Counted from the stretch's first letter, positions 28,369 to 37,523 are shown. The stretch: DNA of 64,000 nucleotides from Lapillicoccus jejuensis (GCF_006715055.1 NZ_VFMN01000001.1:2046001-2110000), one strand, 5' to 3'. The notes: generated by a model not told the origin, from the sequence alone. Made by a program: numbers and translations.

Positions 28369-28382
28369 TGACAACGTTGACA
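28369..28382. promoter_or_regulatory. LacI-type operator candidate 2, overlapping ribosome site
   Basis: TGACAACGTTGACA is a near-perfect palindrome around CG that fits the LacI-family consensus. It ends against the AGGAG ribosome site of the GH13 gene and differs at one base from the site at 24126-24139. Confidence 0.55.
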
Positions 28383-28393
28383 GGAGCACGTCC

Positions 28394-30316
28394 GTGTCCG
28401 ACACGACAGGGAGGGTGACCGGTCTCGACCTCCCGCACCACGACGGCTCGGAGCTGTACGTCTCCGACGTCGCGCCCCGCCTCGGCGACACCGTGTCGGT
28501 GTGGGTGCGGGTGCCGCGCGAGACCCCCCTGGACCGGGTGCACGCCCGCGTCGTCCACGACGCCGAGCCGCACTTCGTCCCGCTGCGGGTCGACCGCGCC
28601 CGCAGCGACGCCGCCGAGACCTGGTGGCGCGGCGAGATCGTCGTCCACAACCCCACGACGTCGTACCGCTTCATCCTCGCCGGGGGGCCCACCCGTTACG
28701 CGTGGCTCAACGCCGCCGGGGTGCACCGGCGCGACGTCCCCGACACCGGCGACTTCCGCCTCGTCGGGCACGACTCCCCGCCGCCCGCGTGGGCGCGCGA
28801 GGCGGTCGTCTACCAGGTCTTCCCCGACCGCTTCGCCCGCTCGCGCCGCGCCGTACGGCGCTCGGCCATGCCGGAGTGGGCGATCCCGGCGGCGTGGGAC
28901 GACCCCGTCTTCCCGCGCAAGACCGAGAGCGACGAGATCGGCCACCAGCTCTACGGCGGCGACCTCGACGGCGTCACAGAGCACCTCGACCACGTCGAGG
29001 AGCTCGGCGCCGACGTCGTCTACCTCACCCCGGTCTTCCCCGGCGAGAGCAACCACCGGTACGACGCCGCGACGTTCGCCGCCGTCGACCCGGTCCTCGG
29101 GGGCGACGCGGCGCTGCGCCGGCTCACCGACGCCGCCCACGCCCGGGGCATGAAGGTCATGGGGGACTTCACGACCAACCACACGGGGGTCACGCACGAG
29201 TGGTTCCGCGCCGCCGAGGCGAGCACCTCGGCGCCCGAGCGCGACTTCTACTTCTGGCTCGGCCGCAAGCGGTACGTCTCGTGGCTCGGGGTGAAGACCC
29301 TGCCCAAGCTGGACTGGTCGAGCACCGAGCTGCGCCACCGCGTGCTCGACGACCCGCAGGGCGTCGTCCGCAAGTGGCTCGGCCCCGACGGCGGTCTCGA
29401 CGGCTGGCGCGTCGACGTCGCCAACATGACCGGGCGGCAGGCCGGGCAGGACCTCAACCACGAGGTCATGCGCCTGCTGCGCGACGCCGTCGCCGACGCG
29501 GACCCGCAGGCGCTGCTCGTCGGCGAGCACACCAACGACTACACCGGCGACGTCGACGGCGACGGCTGGCACGGCGTGATGAACTACGCCGGCTTCGGCA
29601 AGCCGATGTGGACCTGGCTGTGCGACCCCGAGGACGCGCCGGACTTCCTCGGGCAGCCCGTCCTCGTCCCGCGGCTCGGTGGGGAGGCGGTCGTCGAGAC
29701 GATCCGCGAGTTCACCTCGCACCTGCCGTGGACCTCGCTCGTGCACTCCTTCAACCTCGTGGGCTCTCACGACACGACCCGCATCCGCAGCCTCGTCGGC
29801 GCGGACTCCCGGCTGGTCGACGTCGCGGCCGGGCTGCTCATGACCTTCCCCGGCATCCCGATGCTCACCTACGGTGACGAGATCGGGATGGAGGGGACCT
29901 TCGGCGAGGACGGCCGCCGGACCATGCAGTGGAGCGGGAAGGGCTGGGACCGTAGGCTGTTCGAGGTCTACCGGTCGCTCATCGCGCTGCGCAAGCGGTC
30001 GCGCGCGCTGACCCACGGCGGGCTGCGCTGGGTGCACGCCGAGGAGGACGCGCTGGTCTACCTGCGCGAGGCCGCCGGCCAGAGCGCGCTCGTGCACGTC
30101 GCCCGCGCCGAGCACGAGCCCATCGTCCTCGACGCCGCGCGGCTGCCCGGTATCGGTCGCGGCCGGGCGTCGTACGGCGACTCGGTGCGGGTGCGCGGCG
30201 ACCGGGTCACCCTGACCGCCGACGGGCCGGGCGTCGGGGTGCGGGTCTGGTCGACCTCGGCCCAGGGGGCCACGGGCGGAGCGACGCGGCGGGGCAAGGG
30301 TCGGCGGTCACGATGA
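28394..30316 (+). CDS. GH13 alpha-glucan hydrolase (neopullulanase/maltogenic type)
   Basis: This 640-residue cytoplasmic glycoside hydrolase is predicted to hydrolyse imported maltodextrins. An N-terminal immunoglobulin-like domain (to about 125) precedes the TIM barrel. The catalytic residues are Asp341 (GWRVDVAN), Glu378 (VGEHTND) and Asp460 (GSHDTTR); the first conserved region is DFTTNHTG. The separate N domain and VVYQVFPDRFARS place it near the GH13_20 neopullulanase and cyclomaltodextrinase group. It has no signal peptide, consistent with acting after import by MalEFG. Its stop overlaps the malR start (ATGA). Confidence 0.9.
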   Translation: MSDTTGRVTGLDLPHHDGSELYVSDVAPRLGDTVSVWVRVPRETPLDRVHARVVHDAEPHFVPLRVDRARSDAAETWWRGEIVVHNPTTSYRFILAGGPTRYAWLNAAGVHRRDVPDTGDFRLVGHDSPPPAWAREAVVYQVFPDRFARSRRAVRRSAMPEWAIPAAWDDPVFPRKTESDEIGHQLYGGDLDGVTEHLDHVEELGADVVYLTPVFPGESNHRYDAATFAAVDPVLGGDAALRRLTDAAHARGMKVMGDFTTNHTGVTHEWFRAAEASTSAPERDFYFWLGRKRYVSWLGVKTLPKLDWSSTELRHRVLDDPQGVVRKWLGPDGGLDGWRVDVANMTGRQAGQDLNHEVMRLLRDAVADADPQALLVGEHTNDYTGDVDGDGWHGVMNYAGFGKPMWTWLCDPEDAPDFLGQPVLVPRLGGEAVVETIREFTSHLPWTSLVHSFNLVGSHDTTRIRSLVGADSRLVDVAAGLLMTFPGIPMLTYGDEIGMEGTFGEDGRRTMQWSGKGWDRRLFEVYRSLIALRKRSRALTHGGLRWVHAEEDALVYLREAAGQSALVHVARAEHEPIVLDAARLPGIGRGRASYGDSVRVRGDRVTLTADGPGVGVRVWSTSAQGATGGATRRGKGRRSR

Positions 30317-31341
30317 CCGTCGGCGAGGTCGGGTCGCGGCTGGCCGACATCGCCCGCCAGGCGCAGGTCAGCGAGTCGACGGTCAGCCGGGTCCTCAACG
30401 ACAAGCCCGGCGTGGCCGAGTCGACGCGCGCCGCCGTGCTCACCGCGCTCGACGTGCTCGGCTACGACCGGCCCGCCCGGCTGCGGCGCACCAGCGCCGG
30501 GCTGGTCGGCCTCGTCGTCCCCGAGCTGACCAACCCGATCTTCCCGGCCTTCGCGCAGGTCATCGAGACGCTGCTCGCCCGTTCGGGCTACACGCCCGTG
30601 CTGTGCACGCAGACGGCGGGCGGGATCCACGAGGACGAGTACGTGCGGATGCTGCTCGACCGCGGCGTCGCCGGGATCGTCTACGTCTCGGGCCAGCACG
30701 CCGACACGACGACCGACCCGGGCCGCTACCGCCGGCTGCGCGAGCAGGGGCTGCCGATCGTCCTCGTCAACGGCTGGGTCGAGGGTGTCGACGCCCCGTT
30801 CATCTCCGACGACGACGTCGCCGCCATGCAGATGGCCGTCACCCACCTCGCCGACCTCGGCCACCGCGACATCGGCCTGGCCATGGGGCCGCGCCGCTAC
30901 GTCCCCTCGATCCGCAAGGAGCGCGGCTACCGCGAGGCGATGGCCGCCGTCGTCGGGCGGGCCGACGTCGACGACCTCGTCGAGCACGCGCCGTACACCG
31001 TCGAAGGCGGGGCGGCCGCCACCCTGCGGCTGCTCGAGCGCGGGGTCACCGCCGTCGTCTGCGGGTCCGACCTCATGGCCCTCGGGGCGGTCCGGGCGGT
31101 GCGCTCGCTCGGGATGTCGGTGCCCGGCGACGTCTCGGTCGTCGGGTACGACGACTCGACCCTCATGAGCCACACCGACCCTCCGATGACGACCGTCCGC
31201 CAGTCGGTGCTGGCGATGGGCGAGGCCGCCGTCTCCGCCCTGCTCGACGAGATCGTCGGCCACCCCACCCCCCGCAGCGAGCTGGTCTTCCGGCCCGAGC
31301 TCGTCGTCCGCGGCACGACCGGGGCGAGCCGGCGCCGTTGA
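30313..31341 (+). CDS. malR: LacI-family maltose regulator MalR
   Basis: This 342-residue LacI-family repressor has a helix-turn-helix (RLADIARQAQVSESTVSRVL), the hinge helix near RPARLRRTSAG, and a periplasmic-binding-protein-like effector domain (GLVVPELTNPIFPAFAQVIE, HADTTTDPGRY, VVGYDDSTLMSHTDPPMTTVRQ). It closely follows the pattern of Streptomyces MalR. It overlaps the GH13 gene by 4 nt, so it is made with the enzymes it controls. Candidate operators lie before malE and GH13. The effector, likely maltose or a maltodextrin, is inferred. Confidence 0.9.
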   Translation: MTVGEVGSRLADIARQAQVSESTVSRVLNDKPGVAESTRAAVLTALDVLGYDRPARLRRTSAGLVGLVVPELTNPIFPAFAQVIETLLARSGYTPVLCTQTAGGIHEDEYVRMLLDRGVAGIVYVSGQHADTTTDPGRYRRLREQGLPIVLVNGWVEGVDAPFISDDDVAAMQMAVTHLADLGHRDIGLAMGPRRYVPSIRKERGYREAMAAVVGRADVDDLVEHAPYTVEGGAAATLRLLERGVTAVVCGSDLMALGAVRAVRSLGMSVPGDVSVVGYDDSTLMSHTDPPMTTVRQSVLAMGEAAVSALLDEIVGHPTPRSELVFRPELVVRGTTGASRRR

Positions 31342-31367
31342 CGCCCGTGGACGCGCAGGCGCCCGAC

Positions 31368-32387
31368 ATGTCCGTTAGGTACCCTGCGGTGGTGCGCGCC
31401 GACGACCCGACCGCCACCGGTCGTCGGCGGCGACCGGCCGTCCGCTGGGCCGCCGCGATCCTCACGGGGCTGGTGGCGCTGGCCGTCCTCGGTGGCTCGA
31501 GCCGCCCGTCGCCCGACCCGACGCCGGCGCCGTGGCACCCCGTCTTCTTCGGCCTCGACGTGCCGAACGCCCGCACCTCCACCGTCGCCTCCGTCGGCGA
31601 GCGACTGGGCACGCGCCCCACGGTGGCGGGTCTCTTCATCCGCTACGACTCGACCTGGACGGCTTCGGCGCTGCGGCAGCTGGCCGCGGCGCGGCTCACC
31701 CCCTTCGTCACCCTCGAGCCGTGGCACGTGTCCGCGCGGACCGGCACGCCGGACCCCACCGACTCGCTCGCCGAGCTGCTGACGGGCCGCTTCGACGCCG
31801 CGCTCGCCCGGCAGGCGAGGGCGCTGGCGTCGTCCCCCGGCCCGATCTACCTGCGCTTCGCCCACGAGATGAACGGCGACTGGTACCCGTGGTCGATGGG
31901 CAAGAACGGCAACACCCCGCAGGAGTACGTCGCCGCGTGGCGCCACGTGCACGCGCTGTTCGCCCGGGTCGCGCCGGCGCTGCGGGTGCGCTGGGTGTTC
32001 GCCCCGGCGGCGCTCGGTCCGACCCGACCGGCGGCGGACCTCGCGCGGCTCTACCCCGGCCGCGACGTCGTCGACGCGCTCGGGCTCACCGGCTACGAGC
32101 ACGGCGGCACGTCGCCGTGGTCGACCTTCGGCCCGACCGTCGACGCGCTCTCGGCGCTCGGCCCGCAGCCGGTGCTGCTGGCCGAGATCGGGGTCGACGG
32201 GGCGGGCAAGGCCACCTGGCTGCGCGAGCTGGGGGGCTACCTGCGCGGCACCGCCCGGGTGCGCGGCTTCGTCTACTTCGACACGACCCCGGCGACGACC
32301 GGGGCGACCGGCGACTACGCCCTGGGCCGCGACGACCTGCCGGCCCTCCGGGCCGCCCTGCGCGAGGTCGGTCCGGCGTCCCCCTGA
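31368..32387 (+). CDS. Exported GH26-like glycoside hydrolase
   Basis: This 339-residue protein has one N-terminal membrane helix or uncleaved signal (AVRWAAAILTGLVALAVLGG). A TIM-barrel domain follows, resembling GH26 beta-mannanases and the related glycosidases of exopolysaccharide clusters. The acid/base glutamate motif is LRFAHEMNGDWYPWS, and the nucleophile is probably Glu in VLLAEIGVDG. TGYEHGGTSPW lies between them. ATG 31368 is chosen, though nearby in-frame GTGs at 31347 and 31389 are possible. It is 26 bp after malR and may be part of the same operon, which hints at polysaccharide use. Confidence 0.8.
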   Translation: MSVRYPAVVRADDPTATGRRRRPAVRWAAAILTGLVALAVLGGSSRPSPDPTPAPWHPVFFGLDVPNARTSTVASVGERLGTRPTVAGLFIRYDSTWTASALRQLAAARLTPFVTLEPWHVSARTGTPDPTDSLAELLTGRFDAALARQARALASSPGPIYLRFAHEMNGDWYPWSMGKNGNTPQEYVAAWRHVHALFARVAPALRVRWVFAPAALGPTRPAADLARLYPGRDVVDALGLTGYEHGGTSPWSTFGPTVDALSALGPQPVLLAEIGVDGAGKATWLRELGGYLRGTARVRGFVYFDTTPATTGATGDYALGRDDLPALRAALREVGPASP

Positions 32388-32394
32388 GGCCGCG

Positions 32395-33204
32395 TCAGCG
32401 GGCGCCCGGGGCGAGGTCGCTGCGCAGGGCCAGCAGCCGCCGGACGACGACGACGAGCGCGCCGACGGACGGCACGCGGTGCTCGGCGGCGGTGCCGCCG
32501 TCCCCGACCTTGACCGTCACGTGGCCGTCGGCGGCGGGCAGCACCCGGAAGGCGTCCTCGTCGGTGACGTCGTCGCCGCTGTAGAAGACGGACTCGGCGC
32601 CGACCACCCGGGCGAGGGCCAGCAGCGCGGAACCCTTGTCCGCGTGGGACACCGACAGCTCCACGACCGACTTCCCCCGCAGGACGCGGACGTCGTCGCG
32701 GCCCTCGCCGAGCCCCACCGCCTCCTCGAGGGCGGCCTGCTCGGCGTCGTCGGACAGCCCGCGGGTGTGCACGGCCACCGCCGCGCGCTTGCGCTCCAGG
32801 CGCGCTCCGCGGTGCCGCTCGATCAGCTCGGCGACGGTCGTCGTCAGCTCGTCGAGGAGGGCGCGCTGCCCGTCGTCGAGCCGCTGCGCGGTCACCCCGG
32901 CCACGCTCGACTCGGCGCCGTGGCTGCCGACGAGCGCGACCGGGTCACCCGGGCGCACCCCCGTCAGCTCGGCCAGCGTCGCGGCGTCGCGGCCGGAGAC
33001 GACGGCCACCGACGTCCCGGGCAGGCGGGCCAGGCCGCGCAGGGCGAGCATCGCCCCCGGGGCGGGCACGGTGTCGGCCGGGTCGCGGGTGAACTCCGCC
33101 AGGGCCCCGTCGAGGTCGGACGCGACGAGCACCGTCCGGCGGCGGGCGAGCCCGGTCAGCGCGTCCTCCAGCGCCGGGTCGCCGAGGGCGCCGACGTCGC
33201 TCAC
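32395..33204 (-). CDS. otsB: Trehalose-6-phosphate phosphatase
   Basis: This 269-residue HAD-superfamily phosphatase removes phosphate from trehalose 6-phosphate. Motif I is ASDLDGALAEF with Asp30 and Asp32; the residue after the glycine is Ala34 where the family usually has Thr. VVSGRDAATL, VGSHGAE, ERKRAAVAVHTRG, ADKGSALLAL and YSGDDVTDEDAF complete the active site and cap. The GTG start overlaps the otsA stop by 4 nt, so otsA-otsB are coupled. Only 7 bp separate its stop from the convergent GH26-like gene. Confidence 0.92.
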   Translation of the reverse strand: MSDVGALGDPALEDALTGLARRRTVLVASDLDGALAEFTRDPADTVPAPGAMLALRGLARLPGTSVAVVSGRDAATLAELTGVRPGDPVALVGSHGAESSVAGVTAQRLDDGQRALLDELTTTVAELIERHRGARLERKRAAVAVHTRGLSDDAEQAALEEAVGLGEGRDDVRVLRGKSVVELSVSHADKGSALLALARVVGAESVFYSGDDVTDEDAFRVLPAADGHVTVKVGDGGTAAEHRVPSVGALVVVVRRLLALRSDLAPGAR

Positions 33205-34745
33205 CGCTGCCCCCGGTCGGCGCCGGCCGGCGTCGAGGACGTCGTACGGCGTCGGGGGCCGCGGCGCTCGTCCGCCGCCCAGCGCGCCTCCTGGCTGGCC
33301 TCGTCCTCCGCGTCCTGACGCGCGGACCGCTGCGGGGCCCCCGGGGCGGCGGCGAGGGCGTCGAGGAAACGCTGCGCCCAGCGCTGGACGTCGTGGTCGG
33401 CGACCCGCCGGCGCAGGGCGCGCATGATCCGGGCCTTGTCCTTGGAGGGCGTGTGGATCGCCTTGAGGATGGTCTGCTTGAGGCCCTCGACGTCGTGCGG
33501 GTTGCAGACGAAGGCCTGGTGCAGCTCGTGGTAGGCGCCGGTGAACTCCGACAGCACGAGGGCGCCGCCGTTGTCCCAGCGGCAGGTGACGTACTCCTTG
33601 GCGACGAGGTTCATCCCGTCGCGCAGCGGCGTGACGAGCGCGACGTCGGCGGCGAGGTAGAGCGCCGCCATCTCCTCCAGCGGCTGCGTGTGGTGGATGT
33701 AGTGGACCGCCGGCGACCCGATCGCGCCGTGGTCGCCGTTGATCCGCCCGACCGTCGTCTCGATCTGGGTGCGCAGCTCGCGGTAGGAGTCGACGCGCTC
33801 GCGGCTCGGGGTCGCGACCTGGACGAGGGTCACCTGCGGCGGGGCGATCGCCCCGTCCTGGAGCAGCTCCTCGTACGCCTTGAGCCGGTGCCGGATCCCC
33901 TTGGTGTAGTCGAGCCGGTCGACACCGAGCATGAGCACCTCGGGGTCGCCGAGCTGGTGGCGCAGCTCGGCCGCGCGCTGTCGCACCGACTCGGAGCGGG
34001 CCAGCTCCTCGAGGCCGCGGAAGTCGATCGAGATGGGGATGGCCGCCGCCCGCACGGTGTGCGTGCCGCCGTCGGGGCGGTGCACCGTCACGGTGTCCTT
34101 GCGGGTCTGCGCGCGCAGCAGCTGGCGGCAGGCCCGGACGAAGTTCTGGGCGTCGGCGACGCGCTGGAAGCCGAGGAAGTCGGCGCCGATGAGGCCCTCG
34201 AGGATCGGCCGCCGCCACGGCAGCTGGGCGAACAGCTCGACCGGGGGGAAGGGGATGTGGTCGAACCAGCCGATCCGCAGGTCGGGCCGCAGCTCGCGCA
34301 GCATCGCCGGCACGAGCTGGAGCTGGTAGTCCTGCACCCACACCGTCGCGCCATCGTCGGCGACCTCGGCGGCGGCCTCGGCGAAGCGGCGGTTGACCGT
34401 GGTGTAGGCCCGCCACCACTCGCGGTGGAACGAGGCCTGGACGATGACGTCGTGGTAGATCGGCCAGAGGGTGTCGTTGCTCATGCCCTCGTAGTAGTGG
34501 GCGACCTCCTCCTCGCTGAGGGGCACCGGTCGCAGGTACATCCCGGCCTCGGTGAAGGGCTCCGGCGCCTCGCCCGGGTCGCCGGCCCAGCCCACCCACG
34601 CGCCGTCGCGGCCGCGCATGACGGAGTCCATGGCGGTGACCAGGCCCCCCGGGCTGCGGCCCCACGACGTCGACCCGTCCGCCGCGACGACGCGGTCGAC
34701 GGGGAGTCGGTTGGCTGCGATGACGAGGTCGTACCGCCGGGTCAC
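33201..34745 (-). CDS. otsA: Trehalose-6-phosphate synthase (GT20)
   Basis: This 514-residue retaining glycosyltransferase makes trehalose 6-phosphate from UDP- or GDP-glucose and glucose 6-phosphate. Key segments are [20 protein letters not shown] (the donor-loop glycine pair), [44 protein letters not shown] and [14 protein letters not shown]. The last 40 residues are charged and low in conservation. The product feeds OtsB, encoded in a 4-nt overlap. A GTG start is used, with GGAG upstream; a TAGGGT about 40 nt upstream is a possible -10. Confidence 0.96.
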   Translation of the reverse strand: MTRRYDLVIAANRLPVDRVVAADGSTSWGRSPGGLVTAMDSVMRGRDGAWVGWAGDPGEAPEPFTEAGMYLRPVPLSEEEVAHYYEGMSNDTLWPIYHDVIVQASFHREWWRAYTTVNRRFAEAAAEVADDGATVWVQDYQLQLVPAMLRELRPDLRIGWFDHIPFPPVELFAQLPWRRPILEGLIGADFLGFQRVADAQNFVRACRQLLRAQTRKDTVTVHRPDGGTHTVRAAAIPISIDFRGLEELARSESVRQRAAELRHQLGDPEVLMLGVDRLDYTKGIRHRLKAYEELLQDGAIAPPQVTLVQVATPSRERVDSYRELRTQIETTVGRINGDHGAIGSPAVHYIHHTQPLEEMAALYLAADVALVTPLRDGMNLVAKEYVTCRWDNGGALVLSEFTGAYHELHQAFVCNPHDVEGLKQTILKAIHTPSKDKARIMRALRRRVADHDVQRWAQRFLDALAAAPGAPQRSARQDAEDEASQEARWAADERRGPRRRTTSSTPAGADRGQR

Positions 34746-34833
34746 GGGTGCGTCGCTCCTGGGTCGGGGGAACGGCTCCTACCCTAGGGGGCCGTCGCCG
34801 ACGCGGGGTCTGGCGTGTCCCGGCGCGGGCCTC

Positions 34834-34839
34834 TACCGT
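34834..34839 (+). promoter_or_regulatory. Leaderless -10 element of CBS gene
   Basis: TACCGT ends 6 nt before the ATG at 34846, with no ribosome site between. Confidence 0.5.
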
Positions 34840-34845
34840 CTGGTC

Positions 34846-35274
34846 ATGAAGATCTCAGACGTGCTGCGCAACAAGGGTGACGGCGTCGTGACGGTCGGTC
34901 CGGACGAGACGGTCGCGCGACTCCTCGAGGTCCTCGCCGAGCACGGCATCGGCGCGGTGGTGGTCAGCGGCGACGGCCGCGCCGTCGACGGCATCGTCAG
35001 CGAGCGCGACGTCGTCCGGCACCTGCACCGTGACGGCGTCGGCGTCGTCGACGGCCCCGTCTCGGCGATCATGACCCGCGACGTGGCGACCGCGGAGAGC
35101 GACGAGGAGCTGGAGGCGCTCGCCCGGACGATGACGGAGCGGCGGATCCGCCACGTGCCGGTCACCGTCGACGGCGTGCTCCACTCGATCGTCAGCATCG
35201 GCGACGTCGTCAAGCTGCGGATCGACACGCTGCAGTCCGAGCGCGACCAGCTCGTCGGCTACATCCAGCAGTAG
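34846..35274 (+). CDS. Two-CBS-domain protein
   Basis: This 142-residue protein is made of a tandem pair of CBS domains (about 8-60 and 74-128), which usually bind adenine nucleotides. The segments VTVGPDETVARLLEVLAEHGIGAVVV, DGIVSERDVVRHL and MTRDVATAES...MTERRIRHVPV are typical. It is the stand-alone type widespread in actinobacteria and proteobacteria, with no attached enzyme domain. The ligand and target are unknown. It is followed by two similar hairpins before the kinase gene. Confidence 0.9.
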   Translation: MKISDVLRNKGDGVVTVGPDETVARLLEVLAEHGIGAVVVSGDGRAVDGIVSERDVVRHLHRDGVGVVDGPVSAIMTRDVATAESDEELEALARTMTERRIRHVPVTVDGVLHSIVSIGDVVKLRIDTLQSERDQLVGYIQQ

Positions 35275-35294
35275 CGCGGTCACGTTCGCGTCCC

Positions 35295-35372
35295 CGTTCC
35301 TCGACGATCGTCGAGGAGCGCAGGCGCCCGGCCTGGTTCCGGCCGCGTTCCTCGACGATCTTCGAGGAACGC
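35295..35372. terminator. Two related hairpins after the CBS gene
   Basis: The sequence CGTTCCTCGACGATC occurs at about 35294 and 35346. The first copy contains the perfect 16-bp palindrome CTCGACGATCGTCGAG (35300-35315). The second has arms GCGTTCCTCGA around a 6-nt loop (35345-35372). The duplicated hairpins probably terminate the CBS transcript. Confidence 0.7.
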
Positions 35373-35437
35373 GCGACCCGACCCGATCCTGAGCCGCCCT
35401 TGAGCCGCGCCGCCCCGGCGCCGCCACCGGATGCGCT

Positions 35438-35443
35438 TACCGT
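35438..35443 (+). promoter_or_regulatory. Leaderless -10 element of kinase gene
   Basis: TACCGT ends 6 nt before the ATG at 35450. Confidence 0.5.
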
Positions 35444-35449
35444 AGGGAC

Positions 35450-37348
35450 ATGACGACGCACGCCGGTCGCGACGGCAGGGTGGGCGACCCCACCCGGCCG
35501 GTGCCGGCGGCGGAGCCGACCACCGCCGTGCCCGCCCCGCCCGGCGCGGTCGGCGAGGCGGCGGAGGCCCGCGAGCCCCAGACGCACGAGCGGCTCGGGC
35601 CGTACCGGCTGCTGCAGCGGATCGGCGAGGGCGGGATGGGCGTCGTCCACCTCGCCCTCGACCCGCAGGGCCGGGCGGTGGCCATCAAGGTGCTGCGGCC
35701 GCACATCGCCTACGACCCCGACGCCCGCGCCCGGCTCGAGCGGGAGGTCGACACGCTCGGCCGGATCCGCGACGAGCGGGTCGCCGCGGTCATCGACGCC
35801 GACATCCACGGCGAGCGGCCCTACCTCGTCACGCGCTACGTCCCCGGCCCGTCCCTCGACGAGGTCGTCGCGAGCGACGGCCCGCTCGGCGGCCCGGACC
35901 TGCTGCGCCTCGGCCAGGGCCTCGTCGGCGCGCTCGAGGCCATCCACGCCGTCGGCGTCGTGCACCGCGACCTCAAGCCGGGCAACGTCCTGCTTCTCGA
36001 CGGTGACCCCGTCCTCATCGACTTCGGCATCGCGCACGTCGCCGACGACGTCCGCCTCACCAGCACCGGCCTGGTCATGGGCACCCCCGGCTACCTCTCC
36101 CCGGAGGTGCTCGCCGGGGGTGAGGTGACCGAGGCGACGGACTGGTGGGGCTGGGCCGCGACCATCGCCTTCGCCGCGACCGGGCGGCCGCCCTTCGGCC
36201 GCGGCCGGATGGAGGCGGTCCTCGCCCGGGTCCGGCACGGCGAGTGCGACCTCACCGGCGTGGACGGCCGGCTGCGACCGCTGCTCGAGGCGGCGCTCGC
36301 CCCCGACCCACCCCGCCGCCCCCCGACGAGCGAGGTCGTCGCCGCCCTCGCGCGCTACCGCTCCGGCGGCCGCGCCACGGTGGCCGCGCCCCGCGTGCAG
36401 CCGACGGCCGCCTCCCCGAGGGACCCGGACGACGTGTGGGCGCAGGCGCCGCTCGACTGGGACACCCCGCTGCCGGCCGAGGACGCCACCGCCCCGGGCT
36501 GGCGCGACCGGCTCGCCGAGCGGCGCGAGGCCCGCACCGAGCGACGTCGCCGGGAGCTCGAGGAGCAGGCGGCCGCACCGCCGACCGAGCGGCAGCAGAC
36601 CTGGCGCACCTCCGCGCTGCCCGCCCAGCCCCCGCCGCCGCAGGGCACGCCGTACGACGTCCCGTACGGCGCCCCGGTCGAGCAGGGCGGCTGGGGCGAG
36701 CCGGACCCGGCGGTCGAGCCGGCGTACGGCGAGCCGGGCGGGCAGGACCCGCGGCGCGGGTTGCCGCTGCGCAGCGGCACCCTCGCCGCGCTGCTCACCC
36801 TCGTCGCCGCCGGGGCCGCCACGTGGCCGGGGGTCACCGCGGTCGCGGTCGTCGCCTGGTGCTGGCTGGCCCGGACCAGCGACCGGACCGTCACCTCGCT
36901 CGTCGTGCGCCGCTACGAGCGCGGTCGGCGCGGCTCCGACGTGCCGCGCGCGGTGGTGACCGGACCCTGGCACCTGCTCGCGGCCCTCGCCTCGACGGCG
37001 CTCGCGCTGCTGCTGCCGGCCGTCGTGACCGTCGCCGGCACGGTGTGCGCCGCGCTGCTCGTCTCCGCCACGCTCGGCGGGTCGCCGTCGGAGTCGGCCG
37101 GCCCGTCGCTGGCCGTCGGGGTGCTGGCGGGCGCGCTCGTCGCCTGGTGGGGGCCCGGGGGGTCGTCGCTGCGGCGCGGCTCGCGCTCGGTCGTGCGGGG
37201 CGTCGTGCCCGCCCGCGCGGCCCGGGTCGTCGTCCCCGTCCTCGTGCTCGCCGCGCTGGGCCTGGCCGCCCTCGTGCTCGCCCGTGACGGCGCGGTCGTC
37301 TGGTGGCCGCTGACCACCGACCCCCTCGCCTCGCTCCGCTCCACCTGA
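35450..37348 (+). CDS. Membrane serine/threonine protein kinase
   Basis: This 632-residue Hanks-type kinase has a catalytic domain at about residues 50-305. The glycine loop is IGEGGMGVVHLA, the lysine VAIKVL, the catalytic loop VHRDLKPGNVLL, the metal loop LIDFGIAHV, and the activation segment ends TPGYLSPEVL. A basic and proline-rich linker follows, with PYDVPYGAP encoded by copies of the GTACGG motif. Four or more hydrophobic helices lie at about 440-625. No PASTA or other sensor repeats are present, so the membrane region may itself be the regulatory part. The substrate is unknown; it precedes the Rpf gene but is separated by a hairpin and riboswitch. Confidence 0.92.
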   Translation: MTTHAGRDGRVGDPTRPVPAAEPTTAVPAPPGAVGEAAEAREPQTHERLGPYRLLQRIGEGGMGVVHLALDPQGRAVAIKVLRPHIAYDPDARARLEREVDTLGRIRDERVAAVIDADIHGERPYLVTRYVPGPSLDEVVASDGPLGGPDLLRLGQGLVGALEAIHAVGVVHRDLKPGNVLLLDGDPVLIDFGIAHVADDVRLTSTGLVMGTPGYLSPEVLAGGEVTEATDWWGWAATIAFAATGRPPFGRGRMEAVLARVRHGECDLTGVDGRLRPLLEAALAPDPPRRPPTSEVVAALARYRSGGRATVAAPRVQPTAASPRDPDDVWAQAPLDWDTPLPAEDATAPGWRDRLAERREARTERRRRELEEQAAAPPTERQQTWRTSALPAQPPPPQGTPYDVPYGAPVEQGGWGEPDPAVEPAYGEPGGQDPRRGLPLRSGTLAALLTLVAAGAATWPGVTAVAVVAWCWLARTSDRTVTSLVVRRYERGRRGSDVPRAVVTGPWHLLAALASTALALLLPAVVTVAGTVCAALLVSATLGGSPSESAGPSLAVGVLAGALVAWWGPGGSSLRRGSRSVVRGVVPARAARVVVPVLVLAALGLAALVLARDGAVVWWPLTTDPLASLRST

Positions 37349-37362
37349 CCCGCCTCTCCGCC

Positions 37363-37443
37363 GGGACGTCTTCGTGCTCCGGACGTGCCCGGATCGGGCG
37401 TAGTACGGGCCGGGACGGGCACCTCCGGAGCAGCAAGACGTCC
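37363..37443 (+). terminator. Long imperfect inverted repeat after kinase gene
   Basis: The left arm (GGGACGTCTTCGTGCTCCGG from 37363, reaching GTGCCCG) pairs with 37413-37443 over about 28 bases with few mismatches. It starts 15 bp after the kinase stop and probably ends that transcript. Confidence 0.65.
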
Positions 37444-37481
37444 TCGGCGACGTGGTCGCTTGGCCTGGGAACCGTCTCACA

Positions 37482-37523
37482 GGTCACGGAAAGGTCACGG
37501 AAAGGTGCTCCGCGGGCTTGGTT
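37482..37523 (+). promoter_or_regulatory. 11-nt direct repeats and -35 of the rpf promoter
   Basis: GGTCACGGAAA occurs twice head to tail at 37482-37492 and 37493-37503 and begins a third time with GGTG. A -35 TTGGTT (37518-37523) and -10 TACCGT (37541-37546) follow with 17-nt spacing. The tandem 11-nt spacing and GTCAC core resemble sites of OmpR-family regulators such as MtrA, which controls rpf genes in related bacteria. The regulator is inferred. Confidence 0.6.
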
